From Paracoccus beibuensis (GTDB lineage: Bacteria; Pseudomonadota; Alphaproteobacteria; Rhodobacterales; Rhodobacteraceae): a stretch of 64,000 nt of DNA. The stretch is from assembly GCF_026162625.1 (NCBI RefSeq), contig NZ_JAOTBD010000004.1, positions 124,001-188,000 on the forward strand. The letters run 5' to 3'. Of the stretch, positions 19,582 through 28,240 are shown in pieces. The notes beneath the pieces were generated by a model that was given only the letters and a program-made list of their open reading frames with translations, did not search any database and was not told the DNA's origin. The position numbers and the translations under genes are program-made. Every line of letters starts with the position of its first letter. The first letter of the stretch is position 1.

Positions 19582-20342
19582 CGGAAGAACAGCCCCGTCA
19601 GCGCGAAGTTCGCGGCCAGGATGCCCACCGCCGCCGCCACCACGGCCGAGGTGGTGGCACGGCCGACGCCTGCCGCCCCCCGGCCTGACCGCATGCCGAA
19701 CCAGCAGCCCGACAGTGCCACGATCAGCCCGAAGACCGCCCCCTTGATCAGTCCCGACAGGACGTCCCAGCCTTCCAAATAGGCCCAGCTGTTGGCGATG
19801 TAGGTGGCCGAGTTGAACCCGAGCGAGGTCGTTCCCACCAGCCAGCCTCCCATGATGCCGATGATGTCGCCCACGGCGACCAGCACGGGCAGCGACAGGA
19901 TCGCCGCCCAGAGGCGCGGCGTCACCAGCCAGCGCACCGGGTCCGTCGACAGCGTCACCAGCGCGTCGATCTGTTCCGTCACGCGCATCGTGCCGATCTC
20001 GGCCGCGATGGCGCTGGCGACGCGGGCGGCGACCATCAGCCCGCCCAGCACCGGTCCAAGTTCCCGGACCATCCCGATGGCAACGATGGCGGGCACGACG
20101 TCGCTGGCCTGGAACCGCTCTCCGCCGGAATGGATCTGCAGCGCCAGGGCGGCGCCGGTGAACAGCGCCGTCAGCCCGACGACCGGCAGCGACAGCCAGC
20201 CGATCTGCAGCAGTTGCGCCAGGATCGCGCGGGCGGGAAACGGCGTCAGGCCGCCCAGCCCGCGGGCGGCGAACAGCGTCACGGCCCCGATGCCCCGCGT
20301 CAGGCGCAGCGCAGGCCGGCCGATCGCCCGGAGTGGGTTCAC
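19578..20342 (-). CDS. mlaE: MlaE-like ABC transporter permease
   Basis: 254 aa membrane protein with five or six hydrophobic segments and the MlaE signature (FTGAALALQ, AAEIGTMRVTEQIDAL, SGCWFGMRSGRGAAGVG). It is the permease of a phospholipid transport ABC system that normally works with an MCE protein (MlaD). The GTG at 20342 overlaps the alr stop as GTGA, so I reject the longer frame that runs inside alr. The arrangement alr-mlaE-mlaF on one strand suggests co-transcription. Confidence 0.92.
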   Translation of the reverse strand: MNPLRAIGRPALRLTRGIGAVTLFAARGLGGLTPFPARAILAQLLQIGWLSLPVVGLTALFTGAALALQIHSGGERFQASDVVPAIVAIGMVRELGPVLGGLMVAARVASAIAAEIGTMRVTEQIDALVTLSTDPVRWLVTPRLWAAILSLPVLVAVGDIIGIMGGWLVGTTSLGFNSATYIANSWAYLEGWDVLSGLIKGAVFGLIVALSGCWFGMRSGRGAAGVGRATTSAVVAAAVGILAANFALTGLFFR

Positions 20343-21355
20343 AGGTAGGTCCGCTGGTAACGCAGCCCGAGCGCGGTCAGGATCTCGTATCCGATGGTGC
20401 CGGCAAGATCGGCCAGCCGGTCGATGGGCTGGCGCGGGCAGATCAGGTCCAGGCGGTCCGGCACCGTGCGAAGGTCCGTCACGTCCACCGTGATCAGGTC
20501 CATCGACACGCGGCCCACGATCGGACATGCGGTCTGGCCCGCAAACAGCATCGCCCCGCTGGAGGACAGCGCCCGCAGGATGCCGTCGGCATAGCCTGCA
20601 TCGACCGTGGCGATCCGGCTGTCGCGCCCGGCATGCCAGGTGGCGCCATAGCCGACTATCTCGCCCGCCTTCACGTCGCGCGTCTGGATCACCCGCAGCG
20701 ACAGGTTCACGACCGGACGGGCATTGGCGAAGGGCATTCCGCCATAAAGGCCCACGCCCGGACGAACGAGATCGAAATGATAATCCGGCCCCAGCAGGAT
20801 GCCGCCAGTCGCCGCCAGCGACCTGGGGACGTTGCAGCCGTCGGTCATCGCGCGGAACGCCGCAAGCTGCGCCGCATTGGCCGGGTGGTCGGGTTCATCG
20901 GCGCAGGCCAGGTGCGACATGATGAAGGCGGGCGCAGCCGCCAGCGCCTCGTCGCGGAGGGCGGCCCATTCGGGCGCCTCCATACCAAGGCGGTTCATGC
21001 CGGTGTCCAGCTGGATCGCGAAGGGCTGGCCCGGCCGCATGGCGCGGTCGCGGAAGAACTGCGCCGGGCTGTTCAGGACCGGGGTCAGGCCGGTCAGATC
21101 CTCGCCCTCCATATGCCCTGACAGCACGTTGATGCGCGCGTCATCGGGCAGTAGCGGGCGGATCGCCCGGCCCTCTCGCGCCAGCGCCACGAAGAAGTCC
21201 CGCACACCGGCCGCATAGAGGGCGGGCGCGACCTTGTCGGCGCCAAGCCCATAGGCATCGGCCTTGACGACCGCCGCCGCGCGCGCGCCGGGCGCCTGGG
21301 CGGCCAGCGCCGCGTGGTTGGCCAGCATAGCCTGGATGTCGATCTGCAGTCCCAT
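20339..21355 (-). CDS. alr: alanine racemase
   Basis: 338 aa, slightly short for the family. The PLP-binding lysine lies in [12 protein letters not shown] near residue 33. ACADEPDHP and the RPGVGLYGG block follow; the second catalytic region around [11 protein letters not shown] and [12 protein letters not shown] matches the Tyr/Met active-site segment. It makes D-alanine for peptidoglycan. The ATG at 21355 is the first that fits family length; the upstream extension would run antisense into pccB. Confidence 0.94.
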   Translation of the reverse strand: MGLQIDIQAMLANHAALAAQAPGARAAAVVKADAYGLGADKVAPALYAAGVRDFFVALAREGRAIRPLLPDDARINVLSGHMEGEDLTGLTPVLNSPAQFFRDRAMRPGQPFAIQLDTGMNRLGMEAPEWAALRDEALAAAPAFIMSHLACADEPDHPANAAQLAAFRAMTDGCNVPRSLAATGGILLGPDYHFDLVRPGVGLYGGMPFANARPVVNLSLRVIQTRDVKAGEIVGYGATWHAGRDSRIATVDAGYADGILRALSSSGAMLFAGQTACPIVGRVSMDLITVDVTDLRTVPDRLDLICPRQPIDRLADLAGTIGYEILTALGLRYQRTYL

Positions 21356-21449
21356 GCCGCTGGCTTGCCCGCACGCCCGCCCTGCGTCAAGAGGCTGCGT
21401 CACGGGGCGTTTGCAGGTTTTCAGTTTGCGCGGCTTGTGAAGCCATTCC

Positions 21450-21457
21450 TTTGCAAA
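21450..21457. promoter_or_regulatory. TTTGCAAA palindrome upstream of pccB, possible PccR/ScfR half-site
   Basis: A perfect 8-bp palindrome TTTGCAAA, with related TTTGCAGG (21410-21417) and TTTGCGCG (21424-21431) nearby. The short-chain acyl-CoA regulator PccR of Rhodobacter sphaeroides is described as recognising paired TTTGCAAA elements. Here the spacing does not fit the described pair exactly, and no pccR-like gene is in the window, so regulation is an inference. Confidence 0.35.
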
Positions 21458-21473
21458 TTTCCCCGATTTTTCT

Positions 21474-21501
21474 TTGACGACGCCGCATCCCGTTCTACCG
21501 T
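21474..21501 (+). promoter_or_regulatory. candidate promoter for pccB
   Basis: TTGACG (21474-21479), 16-base spacer, TACCGT (21496-21501), ending 28 bases before the pccB ATG. The -35 is near-consensus and the -10 is weak, a combination common in Rhodobacteraceae where CarD assists open-complex formation. Confidence 0.4.
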
Positions 21502-21529
21502 CCGCAAACTGGACCAAGGAGAGGCGCGC

Positions 21530-23062
21530 ATGAAAGACATCCTGCAAGAGCTGGAGCGGCGTCGCGGCGAGGCGCGGCTTGGCGGCGGCCAGCGGCGCAT
21601 CGACGCCCAGCATGCCCGCGGCAAGCTGACCGCGCGCGAACGGATCGAGCTGCTGCTGGACGAGGAGAGCTTCGAGGAGTTCGACATGTTCGTGGCCCAC
21701 CGCTCGACCGATTTCGGAATCGAGGCGGATCGCCCCTATGGCGACGGCGTCGTCACCGGCTGGGGCACGATCAACGGGCGCATGGTCTATGTCTTCAGCC
21801 AGGACTTCACCGTCTTCGGCGGATCTCTGTCCGAAACCCATGCCCAGAAGATCTGCAAGATCATGGACATGGCGATGCAGAACGGCGCCCCGGTGATCGG
21901 ATTGAACGATTCAGGCGGCGCGCGGATCCAGGAAGGCGTGGCCAGCCTTGCCGGCTATGCCGATGTGTTCCAGCGCAATATCATGGCGTCGGGCGTCATC
22001 CCGCAGATCAGTGTCATCATGGGCCCCTGCGCGGGCGGCGCGGTCTATTCGCCCGCCATGACCGACTTCATCTTCATGGTGCAGGACACGTCCTACATGT
22101 TCGTGACCGGCCCCGACGTCGTGAAGACGGTCACGAACGAGGTGGTGACCGCCGAACAGCTGGGCGGCGCAAGCACCCATACGCGCAAGTCGTCCGTCGC
22201 CGATGGCGCCTTTCGGGACGATGTCGAGGCGCTGTCGGAGATCCGCCGCCTCTTCGATTTCCTGCCGCTGAACAACCGCGAAAAGGCGCCGACGCGGCCA
22301 TTCTTCGACGACCCTGCCCGGATCGAACCCAGTCTCGACACGCTGATCCCCGACAACCCGAACCAGCCCTACGACATGAAGGAGCTGATCGCGAAGATCG
22401 CCGACGAGGGCGACTTCTACGAAATTCAGAAGGATTTTGCGGGCAACATCATCGTCGGTTTCATCCGGATCGAAGGCCAGACCGTGGGCGTCGTCGCGAA
22501 CCAGCCTATGGTGCTGGCCGGGTGCCTGGACATCGACAGCAGCCGCAAGGCCGCGCGCTTCGTGCGCTTCTGCGATGCGTTCGAGATCCCGATCCTGACG
22601 CTGGTCGACGTGCCGGGCTTCCTGCCCGGAACCGGTCAGGAATACGGCGGGGTCATCAAGCACGGTGCCAAGCTGCTCTTCGCCTATGGCGAGGCGACCG
22701 TGCCGAAGGTCACGGTGATCACCCGCAAGGCCTATGGCGGGGCCTATGACGTCATGGCGTCCAAGCACCTGCGCGGGGATTTCAACTATGCCTGGCCCAC
22801 GGCCGAAATCGCGGTCATGGGCGCCAAGGGCGCGGTCGAGATCCTATATCGCAGCGAACTGGACCAGCCCGAGAAAATCGCCGCCCGCACCAAGGACTAT
22901 GAGGACCGCTTCGCCAACCCTTTCGTGGCGGCCGAAAAGGGCTTCATCGACGAGGTGATCCAGCCGCGCAGCACCCGCAAGCGCGTGGCTCGCGCCTTCG
23001 CCAGCCTGCGTGGCAAGCAGCTGGCGAACCCGTGGAAAAAGCATGACAACATTCCGCTGTAA
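21530..23062 (+). CDS. pccB: propionyl-CoA carboxylase beta subunit (carboxyltransferase)
   Basis: 510 aa, acyl-CoA carboxyltransferase subunit that transfers carboxyl from biotin to propionyl-CoA. Family blocks seen: [24 protein letters not shown] near residue 122, [17 protein letters not shown], the second oxyanion region GALPV-type replaced by [23 protein letters not shown] near residue 360, and [12 protein letters not shown]. The Asp in the VDVPGF neighbourhood favours propionyl-CoA specificity as in known PccB. The start has AAGGAGAGG upstream. It shares the locus with pccA and mcm. Confidence 0.95.
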   Translation: MKDILQELERRRGEARLGGGQRRIDAQHARGKLTARERIELLLDEESFEEFDMFVAHRSTDFGIEADRPYGDGVVTGWGTINGRMVYVFSQDFTVFGGSLSETHAQKICKIMDMAMQNGAPVIGLNDSGGARIQEGVASLAGYADVFQRNIMASGVIPQISVIMGPCAGGAVYSPAMTDFIFMVQDTSYMFVTGPDVVKTVTNEVVTAEQLGGASTHTRKSSVADGAFRDDVEALSEIRRLFDFLPLNNREKAPTRPFFDDPARIEPSLDTLIPDNPNQPYDMKELIAKIADEGDFYEIQKDFAGNIIVGFIRIEGQTVGVVANQPMVLAGCLDIDSSRKAARFVRFCDAFEIPILTLVDVPGFLPGTGQEYGGVIKHGAKLLFAYGEATVPKVTVITRKAYGGAYDVMASKHLRGDFNYAWPTAEIAVMGAKGAVEILYRSELDQPEKIAARTKDYEDRFANPFVAAEKGFIDEVIQPRSTRKRVARAFASLRGKQLANPWKKHDNIPL

Positions 23063-23265
23063 GTCTGTCCGGACATGGTCATGATGCACAACTTCGTGAA
23101 TGATGCAGCCGCGCCACAGCGTCCGGGCGGCGTGCGTCGGGCCGTGGGCGCCGCCTGTCTGGGGCGGGCAAGCGCCGCTATGCTTGCGGCCAGGTCGGCC
23201 GTCGAAGCCGACCATAACCCGAGCAGTCGGGCGCCGTCGCGTCCGCTTTACAGGAGCCTGTTTCC

Positions 23266-23418
23266 ATGTCGAAGAAAATCATCCTCGGCCTCGTGCTTGT
23301 GTCGGCCTTCGCGGCCTGCCAGCGCCAGCAGCCCGACGTCTACGTCCCGACCGCCCCGGCGGCGCCGGTCGTCAACCCGGTCACGACCGAGCCTGTCTAT
23401 CAGGGCAAGTTCGGCTAA
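23266..23418 (+). CDS. small lipoprotein (50 aa)
   Basis: A 50-residue gene with a clear lipoprotein signal: MSKKIILGLVLVSAFAAC, with lipobox SAFAAC and Cys at residue 18. The mature part is Pro/Val-rich (QQPDVYVPTAPAAPVVNP) with no recognised domain. AGGAG lies ten bases before the ATG. It probably sits in the outer membrane or periplasm. It lies between pccB and pccA; similar tiny lipoproteins are common in Rhodobacteraceae, function unknown. Confidence 0.75.
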   Translation: MSKKIILGLVLVSAFAACQRQQPDVYVPTAPAAPVVNPVTTEPVYQGKFG

Positions 23419-23502
23419 GACCGGCGCATCGACCACCGCGCGCGGGCGGCCAGCCTGCCCGTGCGCAGCAGCCCCCGCGCGCCACAGCAAAGGGGCCACG
23501 CC

Positions 23503-23922
23503 ATGCTGAAGCATCGCGGCTTTCCCGGGCGCCTGCCCGGCACCGACTTCCAATTCACCATCCGGCGAGAAAACCGCAAGAAGGGCGCGACGCCGATCAC
23601 CCGACGCGAGCGATTCAAGGATCGCAAGCCCGCCGACAAGCGCGCCGACGCCGGATTTCTTGCAGCACTCATCGAACATTTCGGGGAAGAGCCTTTTCCG
23701 CGCGGCAACCTCGATGCGGGGCGTCTGTCCTGGCTGATTGGCCGTGAGGTCAAGGCTGTCGGCGATTTCGATCCGACCGATTACGAGCAGCTTTTGCAGG
23801 TCGACATGGCGGCCGCCGAAGCGGCCTTTCCCGACCTTTTCGTCGAGGACGCGCCACCTGCCTTCAACTGGGACGACGATGACGCGGACTGGGACGACGG
23901 CGAGGATGAGGACGCCCGCTGA
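23503..23922 (+). CDS. hypothetical protein with acidic C-terminal tail
   Basis: 139 aa, not recognised. The N-terminal third is basic (RRENRKKG, RRERFKDRKPADKR), the middle is helical, and the last 25 residues are strongly acidic (FNWDDDDADWDDGEDED). Such charge polarity suggests interaction with nucleic acid or a basic protein but nothing firmer can be said. The ATG at 23503 with AGGGG upstream is preferred to the GTG at 23461. It lies between the pcc subunit genes, where Rhodobacter also carries unassigned genes. Confidence 0.6.
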   Translation: MLKHRGFPGRLPGTDFQFTIRRENRKKGATPITRRERFKDRKPADKRADAGFLAALIEHFGEEPFPRGNLDAGRLSWLIGREVKAVGDFDPTDYEQLLQVDMAAAEAAFPDLFVEDAPPAFNWDDDDADWDDGEDEDAR

Positions 23923-23967
23923 TGCGCGATTTGCTGCTGAACCCGTTGAAGTCACACGCATGTCAGT

Positions 23968-23997
23968 TTGACGTCACCTCTTGCTGTGCGATACGAG
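23968..23997 (+). promoter_or_regulatory. candidate promoter upstream of the first glycine-zipper lipoprotein
   Basis: TTGACG (23968-23973) and TACGAG (23992-23997) are 18 bases apart, 52 bases before the start codon at 24050. The -35 overlaps the palindrome TGACGTCA (23969-23976). Moderate match only. Confidence 0.3.
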
Positions 23998-24049
23998 GTG
24001 GTGATCTACAACTGGTCCGGCAGCGGGCCCACAATACAGGCTGTTCAAC

Positions 24050-24292
24050 ATGCAGAATTCCGTCACCATCCGTCTTGCTGGGCTTGCTCTGGTCGCAGCC
24101 GGCCTTTCCGCCTGCGCCCCCGGCTACCAGGGCGGCGGTATCGCGCCCGACGCGCAGCGCGCAGCCGGTGGCGCCGTTGCCGGTGCCGTCATCGCCAAGG
24201 CGCTTGACGAAGATCTGGCAACAGGCGCGGCCATCGGCGCCGTGGGCGGCGCGCTGTGCGACGACGCCGGCGTCTGCCAGCGCCGCTACTGA
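24050..24292 (+). CDS. glycine-zipper lipoprotein, first of a tandem pair
   Basis: 80 aa. Signal peptide with lipobox LSAC (Cys near residue 22), then a Gly/Ala-rich membrane-inserting helix (GGAVAGAVIAKAL, ATGAAIGAVGGALC) of the glycine-zipper type. It ends with two cysteines in ALCDDAGVCQ that may form a disulfide. Probably an outer-membrane-associated lipoprotein. It is a paralogue of the gene at 24368: both end with GAAIGxxxGALCxDxxxCQ. Confidence 0.75.
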   Translation: MQNSVTIRLAGLALVAAGLSACAPGYQGGGIAPDAQRAAGGAVAGAVIAKALDEDLATGAAIGAVGGALCDDAGVCQRRY

Positions 24293-24367
24293 TCGCTGCG
24301 ACGATTGTGAAACAATCAGGCAGAGCGCGCGTTGCGCCTCTGCCAACCTAACGACAGGATCAGAACC

Positions 24368-24580
24368 ATGTCCAAGTTCTTCGCCATCGCCGCACTGGTC
24401 GGCGCAACCGCCGTTGCGGGCTGCACGCAGGGCATCAACCCGACCGACACGGACCGCGCCCTCATCGGCGCCGGCGTCGGCGCGACCATCGCCAGCGTCA
24501 GCGGCGAAAACGCCATCAAGGGCGCTGCCATCGGCGGCGCTGCCGGCGCGCTGTGCAACGACGTCCGTCTGTGCCAGTGA
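24368..24580 (+). CDS. glycine-zipper lipoprotein, second of a tandem pair
   Basis: 70 aa. Signal peptide MSKFFAIAALVGATAVAGC gives a lipobox VAGC at Cys 19, followed by a Gly-rich segment (ALIGAGVGATIASV, AIKGAAIGGAAGALC) and a terminal ALCNDVRLCQ with two cysteines. I chose the ATG at 24368 as it starts the signal peptide; the longer frame adds 12 unlikely residues. The gene is followed by a hairpin and a strong terminator, ending this small lipoprotein unit before pccA. Confidence 0.75.
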   Translation: MSKFFAIAALVGATAVAGCTQGINPTDTDRALIGAGVGATIASVSGENAIKGAAIGGAAGALCNDVRLCQ

Positions 24581-24627
24581 TCGCCTGACCATTTCCGGCC
24601 GCGCTCGCGGCCGGACCAAGATTGATG

Positions 24628-24665
24628 CCGCCCAAGGTGCTTGCCGCACCTTCGGGCGGTTTTTT
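24628..24665 (+). terminator. intrinsic terminator after the lipoprotein pair
   Basis: CCGCCC-AAGGTGC, five-base loop, GCACCTT-C-GGGCGG, then six T: a long strong rho-independent terminator. A second perfect hairpin (TCCGGCCGC / GCGGCCGGA, 24594-24615) precedes it. Therefore pccA at 24690 is likely transcribed from a promoter in or after this terminator, or expressed by readthrough. Confidence 0.88.
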
Positions 24666-24689
24666 CATGCCTGAGGGCCGGGGGGAGCC

Positions 24690-26735
24690 ATGTTCAAGAA
24701 GATCCTGATCGCCAACCGGGGAGAGATCGCCTGCCGCGTCATCAAGACGGCGCGCAAGATGGGCATCGCCACGGTCGCGGTCTATTCCGACGCCGACCGA
24801 AACGCGCTGCACGTCAAGATGGCCGACGAGGCCGTCCACATCGGCCCGCCCCCCGCCAACCAATCTTATATCGTGATCGACAGGATCATGGATGCCATCC
24901 GCCAGACCGGGGCCGAGGCCGTGCACCCCGGCTATGGCTTCCTGTCCGAAAACATGAAGTTTGCCGAGGCGCTGGAGGCCGAGGGCGTGGCCTTCATCGG
25001 CCCGCCCTCGGGCGCGATCGAGGCGATGGGCGATAAGATCACCTCGAAGAAGCTTGCGGCAGAGGCCGGCGTCAGCACCGTGCCGGGGCACATGGGCCTG
25101 ATCGCCGATGCCGACGAGGCCGCGCGCATCAGCGCCGAGATCGGGTACCCGGTGATGATCAAGGCCAGCGCTGGCGGCGGCGGCAAGGGCATGCGGATTG
25201 CCTGGAACGACGACGAGGCGCGCGAGGGGTTCCAGTCCTCGAAGAACGAGGCGGCGAACAGCTTCGGCGACGACCGCATCTTCATCGAGAAGTTCGTGAC
25301 CCAGCCGCGCCATATCGAGATCCAGATTCTGGCTGACCAGCATGGCAACGCGGTCTATCTGCACGAGCGCGAATGCTCGATCCAGCGCCGCAACCAGAAG
25401 GTCGTCGAGGAAGCGCCCTCGCCCTTCCTGGACGAGGCGACGCGGGCGGCGATGGGCAGCCAGGCCGTCGCGCTGGCCAAGGCCGTCGGCTATACCAGTG
25501 CCGGTACGGTCGAGTTCATCGTCGACGGCCAGCGCAACTTCTATTTCCTCGAGATGAACACCCGCCTGCAGGTCGAACATCCGGTGACCGAGCTTATCAC
25601 CGGCGTCGACCTGGTCGAGCAGATGATTCGCGTGGCTGCCGGAGAGCCGTTGCCCTTCGCGCAGCGGGACCTGAAGATCACCGGGTGGGCGATGGAGAGC
25701 CGGCTTTACGCCGAGGACCCTTATCGCGGCTTCCTGCCCTCCATCGGTCGGCTGACCCGCTATCGCCCGCCCGTCGAGGTCGCGGCGGGGCCGATGCTGG
25801 CCGACGGCAAGTGGCTGGCGCAGGGCGCGCCTCATGGTGCCACCGCCGTGCGAAACGACACAGGCGTCTACGAGGGCGGCGAGATCAGCATGTTCTATGA
25901 CCCGATGATCGCCAAGCTCTGCACCTGGGGGCCGGACCGTGCGCAGGCGATCGAGGCAATGCGCGTGGCCCTTGACCGGTTCGAGGTCGAGGGAATCGGC
26001 CACAACCTGCCCTTCCTGTCGGCGGTCATGGACCACCCGAAATTCGTGTCGGGCGACATCACCACTGCCTTTATCGCCGAGGAATACCCTGAGGGCTTCC
26101 AGGGCGCTGCCCTGCCCGAAGACGAGCTGGAGCGCGTGGCCGCCGCCGCCGCCGCCATGCACCGCGTGGCCGAGATCCGGCGCACCCGCATCAGCGGGCG
26201 GCTGAGCAACCACGAGCGCCATGTCGGCGAGAACTGGGTCGTCTTCGCCGAGGGCCGGGAATGGCCGGTCCGGGTCGTGGCGGATCGCGACGGCGCGACG
26301 GTGCACCTGGCCTGTCGCGCAATGCGGGTCGAAAGCGACTGGCGCCCGGGGCAGTCGCTGGCGCTGATCGAGGTCGACGGGCGTCCGCTGGTCCTCAAGG
26401 TCGACAAGATCCCGGCCGGCCTGCGCCTGCGGACCCGCGGCGCCGACCTGCGCGTCCATGTCCGCCGCCCCCGCGCCGCGGAACTGGCGCGCCTGATGCC
26501 AGAAAAGCTGCCGCCCGACACGTCCAAGTTTCTGCTCTGCCCGATGCCGGGCCTTGTGGTGCGCATCAACGTCGAGGCGGGCGACGAGGTCCAGGAGGGT
26601 CAGGCCCTTGCCACTGTCGAAGCCATGAAGATGGAGAACATCCTGCGAGCCGAGCGCCGGGGCGTGGTCAAGTCCGTCAACGCCGGCCCCGGTGAAAGCC
26701 TGAAGGTCGACGATGTGATCATGGAGTTCGAGTGA
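24690..26735 (+). CDS. pccA: propionyl-CoA carboxylase alpha subunit (biotin carboxylase + BCCP)
   Basis: 681 aa biotin-dependent carboxylase subunit. N-terminal biotin carboxylase: KILIANRGEIACRVIKTA, ATP-grasp glycine loop KASAGGGGKGMRIAW near residue 160, ECSIQRRNQKVVEEAPSP, and EMNTRLQVEHPVTE. A middle linking (BT) domain follows, and the C terminus is the biotinyl carrier with VEAMKMENIL, the biotinylated Lys near residue 648. It carboxylates biotin for PccB to make methylmalonyl-CoA from propionyl-CoA. It lies with pccB upstream and mcm downstream in one catabolic locus. Confidence 0.96.
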   Translation: MFKKILIANRGEIACRVIKTARKMGIATVAVYSDADRNALHVKMADEAVHIGPPPANQSYIVIDRIMDAIRQTGAEAVHPGYGFLSENMKFAEALEAEGVAFIGPPSGAIEAMGDKITSKKLAAEAGVSTVPGHMGLIADADEAARISAEIGYPVMIKASAGGGGKGMRIAWNDDEAREGFQSSKNEAANSFGDDRIFIEKFVTQPRHIEIQILADQHGNAVYLHERECSIQRRNQKVVEEAPSPFLDEATRAAMGSQAVALAKAVGYTSAGTVEFIVDGQRNFYFLEMNTRLQVEHPVTELITGVDLVEQMIRVAAGEPLPFAQRDLKITGWAMESRLYAEDPYRGFLPSIGRLTRYRPPVEVAAGPMLADGKWLAQGAPHGATAVRNDTGVYEGGEISMFYDPMIAKLCTWGPDRAQAIEAMRVALDRFEVEGIGHNLPFLSAVMDHPKFVSGDITTAFIAEEYPEGFQGAALPEDELERVAAAAAAMHRVAEIRRTRISGRLSNHERHVGENWVVFAEGREWPVRVVADRDGATVHLACRAMRVESDWRPGQSLALIEVDGRPLVLKVDKIPAGLRLRTRGADLRVHVRRPRAAELARLMPEKLPPDTSKFLLCPMPGLVVRINVEAGDEVQEGQALATVEAMKMENILRAERRGVVKSVNAGPGESLKVDDVIMEFE

Positions 26736-27083
26736 ATGCCCTCGTCCGTACGCTGACCAATAAATAAATCGCGCATCCAAAGAGGCACCAAGAGATCGAT
26801 GGAACATTCCCGATCGTCACAGTTGACGGCGAAAGGCTGCTACAAGTCGATACCTACGATTCTTCGGGTCGGAAGATCCCCGGTTAGGTCAGCCAGTCGC
26901 TGCAGGTCGATCGAGAGGGCCTCAGAGTCCTGGCAGAACTTCTGGCGCAGTTGGATGACACGTAGGTAGAGGTTGGAAGATGCGATCTGCTATGGCGACA
27001 CTGCTGTCTTTCCCTAGGCTTGGCGAAAGGCGCGCTCTGAACTTCTGCGCCAGCTACCATGGGTGGAGACAGAGCGCGCGCCT
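26736..27083. other. intergenic stretch with a broken ORF and an inverted repeat
   Basis: No intact gene is seen. A frame open from 26768 to 26965 reads like protein apart from one TAG (separate entry). An inverted repeat GCGCGCTCTG / CAGAGCGCGC spans 27029-27082 with about a 30-base loop, just past the stop of the minus-strand DUF4174 gene, and may act as its terminator. Base composition is less GC-rich than the flanking genes. Confidence 0.5.
26768..26965 (+). pseudogene. decayed ORF with an in-frame TAG
   Basis: Reading the frame from 26768 gives EIDGTFPIVTVDGERLLQ and QVDTYDSSGRKIPG, then TAG at 26885-26887, then VSQSLQVDREGLRVLAELL and a terminal TAG at 26963. Both halves look like continuous protein, so a single nonsense change (for example a Lys codon to TAG) is a likely explanation. 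No ATG or GTG start lies in the frame. It resembles small accessory proteins I cannot name with certainty. It is probably a gene remnant. Confidence 0.4.
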
Positions 27084-27506
27084 TCATCCGGGTTCAGGAT
27101 CGGCAGCGGCCTCTCGCTGGCGCATGGGCATCGTGTCGATCAACCCAATGATCTCGGAGGCGTCGACCGGTCTGTCGCGGCGCAGCTTGACGCCGCCGTC
27201 CTTGCCGATCAGCAGCACCCGGAAGGCTGCGCCGCGCCGCAGCGGCTCGGCGCCCGGGCCGTCGGTCAGGATGACGACGGCGCGGTCCTGCAGCTCGGCC
27301 GCCCAGGCCTGCAGCGCAGCGATCTGCGCATCTGCGGCCTCGCCTGGTCCCAGGACCACGACCGGCCGGGTCTGCCAGCGCAGCTGTTCCAGCGTTCCAT
27401 CCTCGAGGGGCATGACGCGCAGCCCGGTGGTGGCGCCACGCGAGGCATCGGCGGGGGCCATCACGGGCCAGACGCTCAGCAGCGCGGTCAGACAAATTCG
27501 GTGCAT
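27084..27506 (-). CDS. DUF4174-domain exported protein
   Basis: 140 aa with a signal peptide (MHRICLTALLSVWPVMAPADA). The body has the DUF4174 pattern: WQTRPVVVLGPGEA, AAELQDRAVVILTDGPG, RVLLIGKDGGVKLRRDRPV, IIGLIDTMPMRQRE. DUF4174 proteins have a thioredoxin-like appearance without the CxxC, and their function is unknown. A paralogue lies at 28503-29039 on the same strand. It is divergent from the 226-aa gene at 27560. Confidence 0.75.
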   Translation of the reverse strand: MHRICLTALLSVWPVMAPADASRGATTGLRVMPLEDGTLEQLRWQTRPVVVLGPGEAADAQIAALQAWAAELQDRAVVILTDGPGAEPLRRGAAFRVLLIGKDGGVKLRRDRPVDASEIIGLIDTMPMRQREAAADPEPG

Positions 27507-27559
27507 CGGTTTTCCCCTCGTGCTGCATCAAGGACGCATCAGGACGGCGGCAGGTTCCC

Positions 27560-28240
27560 ATGGCGCCACTTGACGCCTATCTCAGCCCGCAGCTGCAGCA
27601 GGCGGTCGTGACCGGCCTGTTTGTCGCGGTGGGCTGGATCGTCGTTGCGGCGCAGACCCGCCGGCGGGACGCCATCCTGCGCCGCACGCGCGAGGGTGAC
27701 ATCCAGCGCGCCCTTCTGGCCGAGATCCGAGCCCATGTCTTCGCCCTGGAACAGCAGGTCCCCCTGCCCGAGGACGCCGAGACGCTGATCGCCCGCATCG
27801 GCACCGGCGACTTCGTCCCCACCCTGCCGCAGCACGCGAACGACCGAATCTTCTCGGCGGTGCTGACGGACATCCACATCCTGCCCGCCCCCGTGATCGA
27901 CCCGATCGTGCTCTATTACCGGCTGCTGTCGATCATGGCAGCGCTGGCATCAGACCTGCGCGAGATCGCGAAGACCGATGGCCACCGCGCCGCGCAGATG
28001 ATGGCGGATTATCTGTCACTGATGGAGGAAACACGCGACACCGGCCTGCACGCCGTTCGCGTTCTGACCGAATGCCTAAGGGGCGGTCCCGTGGCGGTGG
28101 AACGGATACTGGATGACGACGATGCCGCAGTGCTGGCGCAGGTGGCGCAGCACCTCCCGGCGGAACTGGCCGAGATGCGCGACCGGCTGACCGCGCGCGA
28201 CGGCGTCAGTAGCCGATCTTCGGACCCGAGAGGCCGGTGA
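27560..28240 (+). CDS. hypothetical membrane-anchored protein
   Basis: 226 aa, not recognised. One N-terminal hydrophobic helix (AVVTGLFVAVGWIVVAAQ) is followed by a basic patch TRRRDAILRRTREG and a long, largely helical cytoplasmic part (LLAEIRAHVFALEQQV, MMADYLSLMEETRD). It starts two codons after a moderately good ribosome site and lies between two DUF4174 genes. Its 3' end overlaps the convergent small gene at 28206 by 35 bases. Confidence 0.6.
   Translation: MAPLDAYLSPQLQQAVVTGLFVAVGWIVVAAQTRRRDAILRRTREGDIQRALLAEIRAHVFALEQQVPLPEDAETLIARIGTGDFVPTLPQHANDRIFSAVLTDIHILPAPVIDPIVLYYRLLSIMAALASDLREIAKTDGHRAAQMMADYLSLMEETRDTGLHAVRVLTECLRGGPVAVERILDDDDAAVLAQVAQHLPAELAEMRDRLTARDGVSSRSSDPRGR

Noticed and set aside
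24516..26807. 763-aa minus-strand frame opposite pccA
   Set aside because: Antisense shadow; composition typical of the reverse frame of a GC-rich gene.
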